A stretch of DNA of 5,959 bases from Spirochaetales bacterium. GTDB taxonomy: Bacteria; Spirochaetota; Spirochaetia; Sphaerochaetales; Sphaerochaetaceae. Shown one piece after another: positions 1 through 5,959 of the stretch. The number at the start of each line of letters is the position of its first letter. Positions within the stretch are counted from its first letter, which is position 1. Made by a program: the position numbers and the translations under genes. The stretch is from NCBI GenBank assembly GCA_017632495.1, contig JAGBRG010000037.1, positions 1 through 5,959 on the forward strand, written 5' to 3'. The notes under the pieces are model-generated. The model ran no database searches and was not told the origin of the DNA. It saw nothing but the letters and a program-made list of their open reading frames with translations.

Positions 1-456
1 CCGGCAATCGAAAAGTATGAAGAGCAGAAGGTACTTTCAGCACTGGAGTCTGTTTCCAACGGAATGGATATCGGTGAGATGAAAGCAGTTGATGACGGCT
101 ATGTGACATACATGTATCCGCTTACCAAGAACGGTAAGACAAGCGGTTATATTCTTGGCCTTTCTTCCATCGGATACGGCGGAGAGCTAGGAATCATCGC
201 CAGCTTCGATACTGACGGACTTGTCATGAATGCGATTCTTGTCAGCGACAGCGAGACTCCTGGTGTAGGAAAGAAGGCAGAGGCCAAGGGCTATATGGAC
301 AAGTTCGTAGGAACCGGTTCTGCCTCCATCCCTGTACCGACCAGCAAGTCAATGCTAAGCGATGTGGATGCCGCCGCTGTCAGCGGAGCCACAATCACAT
401 TCACCGGAATTACAAAGGCCCTGAGCGCAGGTTCAGCCTATGTTAGGTCACTGTGA
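1..456 (+). CDS. rnfG: Electron transport complex subunit RnfG, 3' part (5' end outside window)
   Basis: The reading frame is open from base 1 and ends at TGA 454-456, leaving 151 codons; the N-terminal membrane anchor lies upstream, outside the window. RnfG is the periplasm-facing flavoprotein subunit of the Rnf ferredoxin:NAD+ oxidoreductase and carries an FMN linked covalently to a threonine. Visible family marks are a GYGG segment, the ETPG motif at codons 85-88 counted from base 1, and the S-G-A-T flavinylation motif, whose Thr is codon 131 (bases 391-393). The first possible in-frame ATG at 64 is only an internal Met, because homology-like sequence continues upstream of it. rnfE follows after 10 bases, so the two are surely cotranscribed. 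Flavinylation needs an ApbE-type transferase, which is not encoded here. NqrC is the related Na+-NQR subunit, but the neighbours RnfE, RnfA and RnfB favour Rnf. Confidence 0.93.
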   Translation, partial: PAIEKYEEQKVLSALESVSNGMDIGEMKAVDDGYVTYMYPLTKNGKTSGYILGLSSIGYGGELGIIASFDTDGLVMNAILVSDSETPGVGKKAEAKGYMDKFVGTGSASIPVPTSKSMLSDVDAAAVSGATITFTGITKALSAGSAYVRSL

Positions 457-460
457 GGAG
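455..460 (+). promoter_or_regulatory. Ribosome binding site of rnfE
   Basis: GAGGAG overlaps the last two bases of the rnfG stop and sits 6 bases before ATG 467. It decides between ATG 467 and the in-frame ATG at 440, which lies inside rnfG and has no Shine-Dalgarno sequence. Confidence 0.8.
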
Positions 461-466
461 TCGGAT

Positions 467-1114
467 ATGAAAGCAAACATCAAAGAACTTACAAAAGGAA
501 TCTTCAGGGAAAATCCGACATTCATCATAATGCTCGGAATGTGTCCGACACTCGCAGTCACAACCCAGCTGGTCAACGCAATAGGAATGGGTGCAGGTGT
601 TCTGTTCGTACTTCTGTTCAGCAACATCTTCATCTCGCTTCTTAAGAACGTCATTCCAAACAGCGTCAGAATTCCGTGCTATGTCGTTGTGATCGCATCA
701 TTTGTCACAATCGTCCAGATGGTATTCCATGCCTATCTTCCCAGCATCTATGAAGCTTTGGGCGTCTATCTTCCTCTGATAGTCGTAAACTGCATCATCC
801 TGGGACGTGCCGAGGCCTTTGCAAACAAGAACACCGTCATTGATTCGGCCCTGGATGCCATTGGAATGGGTATCGGATTCACACTGGCTCTTTCTCTGAT
901 TTCAATCATCAGAGAATCCTTCGGAGCCGGAACAATCACATTCTTTGCCATAGGTTCCTGGGACGGAATCATCAAGGTTCCGTTCTTCAACAAGTGGCCT
1001 ATCCGTGTCATGACCCTTGCCGCAGGTGCTCTTCTTCTGATGGGCTACCTTAAGGCATTCTTCAACTGGAACTCCGAAAGGAAGGCCAGAAAGGCAGAGG
1101 AGGTGAAAGCATGA
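467..1114 (+). CDS. rnfE: Electron transport complex subunit RnfE
   Basis: A 215-residue integral membrane protein with about six hydrophobic segments, the usual size for RnfE/NqrD. RnfE and its paralogue RnfA are embedded with opposite topology. In the homologous Na+-NQR pair, two cysteines of each subunit hold a [2Fe-2S] cluster in the middle of the membrane, passing electrons between the two sides. The matching residues here are Cys26 in the LGMCP segment near the N terminus and Cys109 in the VNCIILGRAEAF segment, which is a hallmark of RnfE rather than RnfA. The C terminus is a short, charged cytoplasmic tail rich in Lys, Arg and Glu. The start at ATG 467 follows a good ribosome binding site; a start at 440 would add nine residues read inside rnfG and is less likely. 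The stop overlaps the rnfA start as ATGA, which implies translational coupling. Confidence 0.95.
   Translation: MKANIKELTKGIFRENPTFIIMLGMCPTLAVTTQLVNAIGMGAGVLFVLLFSNIFISLLKNVIPNSVRIPCYVVVIASFVTIVQMVFHAYLPSIYEALGVYLPLIVVNCIILGRAEAFANKNTVIDSALDAIGMGIGFTLALSLISIIRESFGAGTITFFAIGSWDGIIKVPFFNKWPIRVMTLAAGALLLMGYLKAFFNWNSERKARKAEEVKA
1098..1103 (+). promoter_or_regulatory. Consensus ribosome binding site of rnfA
   Basis: AGGAGG, extended to AGGAGGTG, is a full match to the anti-Shine-Dalgarno sequence and lies 7 bases before ATG 1111. It sits inside the last codons of rnfE. It is the strongest site in the window and fixes the rnfA start in the ATGA overlap. Confidence 0.85.
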
Positions 1115-1704
1115 GAATCATTGCAATCCTTCTGACATATGTCTTTATAAACAACTTCATCCTGGTCAAGTTCCTGGGACTTTGTCCTTTCATCGGTGTC
1201 TCCAAGAACAGCGAAAGTGCTGTTGGAATGGGCCTTGCCGTCACATTCGTTACAGGAACCGCATCCGTTGTCTGCTGGTGCATCTATCACGGACTTCTGG
1301 AGCCTTTCGGACTTCAGTACCTTCAGACAATCGCCTTCATCCTGGTTATTGCCGCTCTGGTTCAGCTTGTTGAGATGGTTTTGAAGAAGATGAGTCCATC
1401 GCTTTACAAGGCTTTGGGAATCTTCCTTCCGCTGATTACCACTAACTGTGCTGTTTTGGGAATTGCTATCATCAATATTGATGAGTCATACAATCTCATC
1501 GAATCCTTTGCAGCAGGAATTGCAGCAGGAATCGGATTTACCATGGCAATCATCCTCATGAGCAACATCCGTGAGCAGCTTGAACTGAAGCCTGTCAGAA
1601 AGAGCTTTAGGGGTGTTCCCATCGCATTCATTTCAGCAGGTATCATGGCATTGGCCTTCATGGCTTTTGACAACAGTCTGCTTACAAATCTTCATCTGGC
1701 ATAA
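1111..1704 (+). CDS. rnfA: Electron transport complex subunit RnfA
   Basis: A 197-residue membrane protein with about six hydrophobic segments, close to the usual RnfA/NqrE length. The conserved N-terminal stretch NNFILVKFLGLCP contains Cys25, and the TTNCAVLG segment contains Cys113. By analogy with Na+-NQR subunits D and E, these two cysteines pair with Cys26 and Cys109 of RnfE to bind the intramembrane [2Fe-2S] cluster. The internal repeat of the same motif pattern in RnfA and RnfE reflects their origin by duplication. The start ATG overlaps the rnfE stop and has a consensus ribosome binding site. The gene ends with TAA at 1702-1704, the only non-TGA stop among the complete genes here. rnfB begins 11 bases later. 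No missing key residue or length anomaly is seen. Confidence 0.95.
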   Translation: MRIIAILLTYVFINNFILVKFLGLCPFIGVSKNSESAVGMGLAVTFVTGTASVVCWCIYHGLLEPFGLQYLQTIAFILVIAALVQLVEMVLKKMSPSLYKALGIFLPLITTNCAVLGIAIINIDESYNLIESFAAGIAAGIGFTMAIILMSNIREQLELKPVRKSFRGVPIAFISAGIMALAFMAFDNSLLTNLHLA

Positions 1705-1715
1705 GGGGAGTTAAT

Positions 1716-2507
1716 ATGGCGATTTTATATGCATTTCTGATAATTGCCGGAATCGGTGCTCTCCTGGGTCTTGGACTTGCCATTGCAGATAAGAAGCTTG
1801 CAATTGAAAAGGATGAGAAACTTGTAGCCCTTGAGCAGATAATGCCCGGAGCAAACTGCGGAGGATGCGGTTTTGCCGGTTGTGCCGACTATGCTGCCGC
1901 CGTGGCCTCCGGAAAGGCCGAACCCGGCCTCTGTTCACCAGGAGGAAAGGATCTTGCCGAGAAAATGGGTAAGATCATGGGAATAGAAGTCACAGTAGGT
2001 GAGAAGAAGGTTGCTTACATCTTCTGTAAGGGAAGCTGTGAGAAGACAAAAAAGGACTATGACTACAAAGGTCTTACAGACTGTAACGCCGCTTCCATAC
2101 TATTTAAGGGTGACAACGGCTGTAAATCCGGATGTCTTCATCTGGGCTCCTGTATGGCTGTCTGTGACAGTGATGCCATCTTCAGAAAGGAAGACGGAAC
2201 ACTTGAGGTTGACAGAACAAAGTGCATCGGATGCGGAAAATGTACAAAGGTCTGTCCCAACGGAGTCATCAAGCTCATTGAAGACAGAACTCAGTTCGTT
2301 GTCGCATGCAACAGCCATGACAAGGGTGCTGATGTCCGTAAGGTCTGTGAGGTCGGCTGCATAGGTTGTAAGATCTGTCAGGTCAAATTCCCTGAAGCAC
2401 TCTTCAAGGTTGAGGACAATCTTGCCGTTTCTTCACCTGATGCCCCGGAAGATCAGGCTGCACTTGCTATGGAAGCCTGTCCGAGAAAGGTGATTACAAG
2501 GCGCTGA
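1716..2507 (+). CDS. rnfB: Electron transport complex subunit RnfB, iron-sulfur protein with reduced C-terminal cluster domain
   Basis: A 263-residue iron-sulfur subunit, the likely entry point for electrons from reduced ferredoxin. Residues 3-24 form an N-terminal membrane anchor. Cys48, 51, 56 and 73 form the CX2CX4CX16C motif typical of the RnfB N-terminal [4Fe-4S] domain. Cys104, 108 and 123 are in the conserved linker. A two-cluster ferredoxin module follows: Cys136, 140, 146, 150 and then Cys170, 173, 176, 180 (CIGCGKCTKVCP). A last module has Cys215, 218 and 221, but Phe225 stands where the fourth Cys is expected; a lone Cys255-Pro is near the C terminus. These four can still make one complete cluster, so this module seems to have lost the other one. 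The start ATG follows AAGGGGAG by 5 bases. The TGA stop overlaps the ribosome binding site of the next gene. The usual RnfB architecture makes the identity secure; the cluster count is inferred. Confidence 0.95.
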   Translation: MAILYAFLIIAGIGALLGLGLAIADKKLAIEKDEKLVALEQIMPGANCGGCGFAGCADYAAAVASGKAEPGLCSPGGKDLAEKMGKIMGIEVTVGEKKVAYIFCKGSCEKTKKDYDYKGLTDCNAASILFKGDNGCKSGCLHLGSCMAVCDSDAIFRKEDGTLEVDRTKCIGCGKCTKVCPNGVIKLIEDRTQFVVACNSHDKGADVRKVCEVGCIGCKICQVKFPEALFKVEDNLAVSSPDAPEDQAALAMEACPRKVITRR

Positions 2508-2510
2508 GGT
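2506..2510 (+). promoter_or_regulatory. Ribosome binding site overlapping the rnfB stop
   Basis: GAGGT shares bases 2506-2507 with the rnfB TGA and lies 5 bases before the TTG at 2516. It supports TTG as the start of the next gene; the next in-frame ATG would remove the first conserved strand of the protein. Confidence 0.65.
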
Positions 2511-2515
2511 AATTC

Positions 2516-4339
2516 TTGAAACATATTCTGGGCGTTTATAGCCAGCTTCCATCGGGCTCCTCGAAAGAGGAGTTCGAAACTTTGGTCTCTAAGCAGTTGA
2601 AGCCTTTGTTGACAATGGTCTACAACATAAAGGATATAAAACTGCTTTTCAGGCTCAGCATTGCTGAGTTTGACTATCTTGAGACCTTCTACCCGGAGAT
2701 CAACATGCTGATCAACGAGCTGGCAAGACGTTCTCAGATTGAGATTCTGACATCAAGTTACTATGATGTCATCCTTTCTCTGATTCCTACACACGAAAGG
2801 GCATCCCAGGTTGAGAAAACCACAACCTACATAAGAAAGCATTTTTCAAGAAAGCCCAGAGGACTTTGGTTTTACAATCAGGTATTCAATCCTACATCAA
2901 TTCCTGTAATAGGCCTTTGCGGTCTGGATTATGCAGTCATTTCCACATACAACCAGATAAGTAACAGCATCGAGGCTACAAAACCTTTCTATACCGATGA
3001 AATGGGAAAGGATGCTCTGATATTTCCCATAGATGACCGCTACAGCAAGCTAACAAGCGACCTGTATAACGGGACCATCAATCTCGAAAAGTATCTTTCA
3101 GAATGTGAGAAAGCCTCCAAAGATACAAAAGGACCTATCAGCACCATAATGCTCAATATGGACCAGCTGATGGGAACAGATGGTTCGAGCGAAGTCTACA
3201 AGAGAATCTACGACAATCTTGACGGCGAATGTACTCTTCCAAGCATCTTCATTAAGGAAAATGAAATAGGAAAGACTCATTATCTTCCCACAGGTCTTTA
3301 CGGACGAGACTACAACATCGGAAAATCTACATCCATCAAGCAGATAATCTATGACAATCCCATGCTTTCCAGAAACTACGGAGTTGTTAACATGCTCAGG
3401 GATGTCATCCGAGAGTCCAAGAAGACAATAGACGGCAGAAAGAACATAGACAATCTTCTGATGATGGCCAGCAGTTCAAGCCTTTATTTTCCCAACGAGT
3501 ACAGAACGCCTTCCATTCAGAGAAATATCAACCACCATGCCTGTGAGATTGAGGCTACATTATCCGGAATCACCAACGCAACCTTTCCGGAGGAAACCGA
3601 TGTTGATTTTGACAGGGTAAAAGAGCTTCTTGTGATGAACAAGAACGGCATCACTTATCTGAACAAGAAGGGTGCTGTCATCAGCAGATACACTGTTCCT
3701 TCGGCATTGTTCGATCTGGCATTTCACAGCGGAGACGGACTGTTTTCAGATTCATTTATTGCAAACGGAACCACTCAGGCAAATAAGAACGAAACCCGCC
3801 TTGTATCCCAAACTTATGAAATAACGCCTTTGGACAAAAAGAATACTGACTATTTTGCCAAGGCTCCCGCCATAAATCTCGGAAAGATTCCCGTCTCATT
3901 GACCAAGCGTTATAAATTCAGACAATCAAACCTCATTCTTGAGGTAGAGATTGAAAATCTTTCAGATACCAAGCTCAAAGGTTATGACTATGTGAATACA
4001 ATCAATCTGGCTCTGCCTGTAAAGTGCCAATGTGTATGTCAGGAAGGCGAGATTGATGACGGAGAAAGCATCACGACTCAGAGCATCCTTTTGAGTGATA
4101 AAGGCTGTCCTTTCACAGTTTCAATCGTGCTTGGTGAAAGCCTTCCTGTTTCAAGGACGGATTTTGACGTGAAAACGCGTACTTGGCTTGGAGACAAATC
4201 ATTTTATGAGTATACTCAACTGAGAATTCAAAAGCAGCTTTCTCTGGAGCCGTATGAGGTTTGCCGCCTTTCAATCGGATTCAGAACAGAGAAGCGAAAG
4301 GAGAAACATAATGACACTACAGAACAGAGCGCTCCTTGA
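2516..4339 (+). CDS. GH57-type 4-alpha-glucanotransferase homologue lacking catalytic residues (probable pseudoenzyme)
   Basis: A 607-residue protein with no signal peptide, so probably cytoplasmic. I aligned it by eye with the remembered sequence of Thermococcus litoralis 4-alpha-glucanotransferase (GH57, about 659 residues). The fold pattern matches along its length: the N-terminal strand (GVYSQLP, residues 6-12, where enzymes have HQP), QIEIL at 74-78, LWFYNQVFNP at 117-126, IFPID at 169-173, and a C-terminal beta-rich part from about residue 380 resembling DUF1926. The family nucleophile Glu in the WLTERV motif is Asn121 here. The acid/base Asp motif (DDGEKFG in the enzyme) reads N214-M-D-Q-L-M-G220. 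The middle-domain QCNDAYWHG motif is S-S-S-S-L-Y-F-P-N at 319-327. All three sites argue against glucan transfer or hydrolysis; binding of a glucan or a regulatory role is possible but not shown. The start is TTG with a ribosome binding site on the rnfB stop. The last 29 bases overlap prfB. Confidence 0.72.
   Translation: MKHILGVYSQLPSGSSKEEFETLVSKQLKPLLTMVYNIKDIKLLFRLSIAEFDYLETFYPEINMLINELARRSQIEILTSSYYDVILSLIPTHERASQVEKTTTYIRKHFSRKPRGLWFYNQVFNPTSIPVIGLCGLDYAVISTYNQISNSIEATKPFYTDEMGKDALIFPIDDRYSKLTSDLYNGTINLEKYLSECEKASKDTKGPISTIMLNMDQLMGTDGSSEVYKRIYDNLDGECTLPSIFIKENEIGKTHYLPTGLYGRDYNIGKSTSIKQIIYDNPMLSRNYGVVNMLRDVIRESKKTIDGRKNIDNLLMMASSSSLYFPNEYRTPSIQRNINHHACEIEATLSGITNATFPEETDVDFDRVKELLVMNKNGITYLNKKGAVISRYTVPSALFDLAFHSGDGLFSDSFIANGTTQANKNETRLVSQTYEITPLDKKNTDYFAKAPAINLGKIPVSLTKRYKFRQSNLILEVEIENLSDTKLKGYDYVNTINLALPVKCQCVCQEGEIDDGESITTQSILLSDKGCPFTVSIVLGESLPVSRTDFDVKTRTWLGDKSFYEYTQLRIQKQLSLEPYEVCRLSIGFRTEKRKEKHNDTTEQSAP
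4297..4303 (+). promoter_or_regulatory. Ribosome binding site of prfB, inside the upstream gene
   Basis: AAAGGAG lies 7 bases before ATG 4311 and is within the closing codons of the GH57-like gene. It fixes the prfB start inside that gene rather than after its stop. Confidence 0.8.
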
Positions 4340-5415
4340 GCAGTTAAAAACCGAATCCCAAGCAATCTGGAGGGGACTTTGACCCGGAAGGGTTAAGATC
4401 TAAACTCGCAGAGCTTGAAAAGCAGACACTTGAACCTGACTTTTGGGGCGACAAGCAGAAAGCTGATTCGATTTTCGCCCAGATTAATACCATAAAGGAC
4501 ACACTTCTTCCTTTTGAGAAACTCCTCGCCGACATTGAAGAGACCTATGACCTCATAGAGCTATATGAGGAAGAGGACGACGGAAATGAGGCTTATGCCC
4601 AGGAAGTTGATGAAAAGATTCTTGAACTGGAGAACGAATACAGACCTCTTAAGCTCAAGACACTTCTCAACGGAAAGTACGATAAGGGAGATTTGTTTCT
4701 GACCATCCATGCCGGAGCCGGCGGAACAGAAGCCTGCGACTGGACATCAATGCTCATGAGAATGTATCTCAGATGGTGCGAGCGTCACAAATTCAAGACA
4801 GAAATCCTTGATACGCTTGAAGATGAAGGCGGTTACAAGAGTGTGACAATCCAGGTAAACGGACCATATGCCTTCGGATATCTGAAAGGCGAGGCCGGAG
4901 TTCATCGTCTTGTCAGAATCTCACCGTTTGATTCAAACGCACGCCGTCATACCTCATTCTCGTCTGTTTATGCATCGCCGATTGTCGATGACAACATCGA
5001 TATCGAAATCAAGCCTGAGGACATCAGAATCGATACCTACAGAGCAGGCGGAGCTGGCGGACAGCACGTCAACAAGACCGATTCAGCTGTCAGAATCACT
5101 CACTTTCCGACAGGAATCGTCGTACAGTGCCAGAATGAGAGATCTCAGATCATGAACAAGGACAAGGCATTCAAGATGCTCAGAAGCCGTCTGTATGACT
5201 ACTACAGCCAGAAGCTTGCAGAAGAGCATCAGGCTGAGGCAATTGAGAAGAAGGACATCTCATGGGGTTCACAGATCAGAAGCTACGTCTTCCAGCCTTA
5301 CACAATGGTCAAGGATGCCAGAACAGGTGAGCAGACAGGTAACATCCAGGCTGTCATGGACGGAGATATTGATAACTTCATTGAATCATATCTCAGGTGG
5401 AGTCAGAACAGTTGA
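4311..5415 (+). CDS. prfB: Peptide chain release factor 2, expressed through a programmed +1 frameshift (join 4311-4379, 4381-5415)
   Basis: RF2 recognises UAA and UGA stop codons in the ribosome and triggers release of the finished protein. The first 23 codons end at an in-frame TGA (4380-4382). Skipping base 4380 joins them to the long downstream frame, giving 367 residues; E. coli RF2 has 365. Domains run in the usual order: an N-terminal helical coiled domain, then the codon-recognition domain with the RF2-specific tripeptide Ser-Pro-Phe at 204-206, then the catalytic GGQ at 249-251 in an AGGAGGQHVNKT context. Both motif positions lie one residue from those in E. coli. The Gln of GGQ is normally methylated by PrmC, which is not encoded here. 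The start overlaps the GH57-like gene by 29 bases. A TTG at 4693 is only an internal codon. The residue four before GGQ is Ala, as in most bacteria. Confidence 0.96.
4369..4383 (+). promoter_or_regulatory. Programmed +1 frameshift site of prfB
   Basis: GGAGG (4369-4373), a 3-base spacer (GGA), CTT (4377-4379), then TGA and C (4380-4383). This is the standard autoregulatory element of prfB: when RF2 is scarce the ribosome pauses at UGA, the internal Shine-Dalgarno pairing pulls it forward, and the tRNA-Leu slips from CUU to UUU to read GAC (Asp) next. The spacing is the same as in the E. coli site, although the Shine-Dalgarno core is GGAGG instead of AGGGGG. Confidence 0.95.
5395..5402 (+). 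promoter_or_regulatory. Probable ribosome binding site for the TTG start at 5412
   Basis: AGGTGGAG lies within the last codons of prfB, ending 9 bases before TTG 5412. The match and spacing are acceptable but not ideal. Confidence 0.5.
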
Positions 5416-5959
5416 AGAGCCGGACTTTCGTCTTTGTCTTCATTTTAATGTTGATACCCGGCATCGCCTTGTGCGATGCCTTCAACGTTCTCGTTTATCC
5501 TTCAAATGCTGAAATAAGCTCATATGTCCAATCTTTCTTTCCGACGGCAGTTCTTGATTCAGCAACAATAGAGGCAAAACAGCAGCGAAAGCTAGTTGAA
5601 CTTCAGAAGGAAAACGGAGAAAAACTATCCAAGGAATACAAAGGCGAAGACTCTTCCAAGATAAAAACTGCCAAAAGTGCATATCTTGAATCAGAGATTG
5701 AAAAACCAGAAAACCCGTTTGAAGTAAAGCTTGTAAGTTATGGCGGAAAAGCCGTTGATACTCAGGTCCTTGTTTCCGGTGACAGAATGCTGCTTCGCTA
5801 TATGTGTCTTCAAAGCGGAGCTGATATAATCATAATTCCGATCATCTCAAGACTTGGTGATTTCAATCAGCTTTCCTTATATAAATATTCATATGCATCA
5901 GATGATTTTTCCCTCATTTTCGAGCGACTTTCAGCAGATTCCGACTATTTTACGGAAAG
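5412..5959 (+). CDS. Unrecognised exported protein, 5' part (continues past window end)
   Basis: An open frame of 182 codons runs from TTG 5412 to the window edge without a stop. The TTG overlaps the prfB TGA as TTGA. Residues 1-23 look like a signal peptide: a basic start (K-S-R), a hydrophobic core at residues 6-20, and a possible signal peptidase I site after the C-D-A at 21-23. Cys21 could instead mark a spirochaete-style lipoprotein, but the Leu before it is an unusual lipobox residue. The mature part has a first strand (residues 24-29), a charged helical or coiled stretch at about 50-95 rich in Lys and Glu, then alternating strands and helices around a GADIIIIPI segment at about 136-144. 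I do not recognise the family; the strand pattern weakly recalls TolB/CsgG-like folds. ATG 5448 is in frame but would destroy the signal peptide. Function is unknown. Confidence 0.75.
   Translation, partial: MKSRTFVFVFILMLIPGIALCDAFNVLVYPSNAEISSYVQSFFPTAVLDSATIEAKQQRKLVELQKENGEKLSKEYKGEDSSKIKTAKSAYLESEIEKPENPFEVKLVSYGGKAVDTQVLVSGDRMLLRYMCLQSGADIIIIPIISRLGDFNQLSLYKYSYASDDFSLIFERLSADSDYFTE
5447..5489 (+). other. Strong RNA hairpin in the signal-peptide region
   Basis: GGCATCGC (5460-5467) and GCGATGCC (5473-5480) form a perfect 8-bp stem with a 5-base loop. Outside it AATGTTGA (5447-5454) pairs with TCAACGTT (5482-5489), with one G-U pair, across a 5-by-1 internal loop. No run of T follows, so it is not a classic intrinsic terminator. 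It could still slow ribosomes or protect mRNA ends, or be chance within coding DNA. Confidence 0.5.

Noticed and set aside
440..466. Longer rnfE start at ATG 440
   Set aside because: It has no ribosome binding site and adds residues unlike RnfE, while ATG 467 has GAGGAG at good spacing.
448..1290. Open frames on the - strand opposite rnfE and rnfA
   Set aside because: They show no domain pattern or ribosome binding sites and are low-complexity reflections of the membrane-protein codons on the other strand.
1510..1532. Direct repeat of GCAGCAGGAAT in rnfA
   Set aside because: Two adjacent copies encode an Ala-Ala-Gly-Ile repeat in a small-residue membrane helix; nothing suggests a mobile or regulatory repeat.
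2609..2640. A perfect TTGACA box followed by an AT-rich stretch that could be a promoter inside the GH57-like gene
   Set aside because: No good -10 hexamer lies at 16-18 bases; TATAAA is 20 bases away, and the bases are explained by conserved coding sequence.
4380..4382. In-frame TGA early in prfB, which could mean a pseudogene
   Set aside because: It is the canonical RF2 programmed frameshift, with the CTT TGA C slip site and internal Shine-Dalgarno, and the rest of the protein is intact.
4344..4535. Short - strand frame opposite the prfB start
   Set aside because: It lies fully over conserved RF2 coding sequence and has no recognisable protein features.
4693..5415. A separate shorter RF2-like gene starting at TTG 4693
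   Set aside because: The same frame stays open back to 4381 and encodes the RF2 N-terminal domain, so 4693 is an internal Leu codon.

Overview
The window is a tightly packed, single-strand stretch with six genes, all on the + strand and no intergenic gap longer than 11 bases. It reads as part of one operon. The gene content, the rnf order G-E-A-B (which implies rnfC and rnfD upstream, outside the window), two TTG starts and a treponeme-like exported protein suggest a host-associated or gut spirochaete of the Treponema type. That assignment is an inference from recall and no search was possible; an anaerobic Firmicute is the main alternative.

Bases 1-2507 hold the 3' end of rnfG followed by complete rnfE, rnfA and rnfB. 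These are subunits of the Rnf complex, a membrane ferredoxin:NAD+ oxidoreductase that couples electron transfer to Na+ or H+ pumping. The key cofactor residues are visible: the SGAT flavinylation motif in RnfG, the paired intramembrane cysteines in RnfA and RnfE, and the iron-sulfur cysteines in RnfB. The last ferredoxin module of RnfB has been reduced to one complete cluster set.

Bases 2516-4339 encode a 607-residue protein with the layout of GH57 4-alpha-glucanotransferases (catalytic barrel plus DUF1925/DUF1926-type C-terminal part). The expected nucleophile, acid/base and several sugar-contact motifs are replaced, so it looks like a catalytically dead homologue. This is the most unusual gene in the window.

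Bases 4311-5415 encode peptide chain release factor 2 (prfB), read through a canonical programmed +1 frameshift at CTT TGA C. Its start lies inside the end of the GH57-like gene. From 5412 to the window edge an unrecognised secreted protein begins with a TTG that overlaps the prfB stop; its signal-peptide region also carries a strong RNA hairpin.

Together the window joins an energy-conserving redox complex, a probable non-enzymatic carbohydrate-related protein, and a self-regulated translation factor. Five of the six stop codons whose genes end here are or include TGA, the codon RF2 reads, so the cluster is itself dependent on RF2 activity. No promoter, terminator, RNA gene, mobile element or CRISPR array could be supported.
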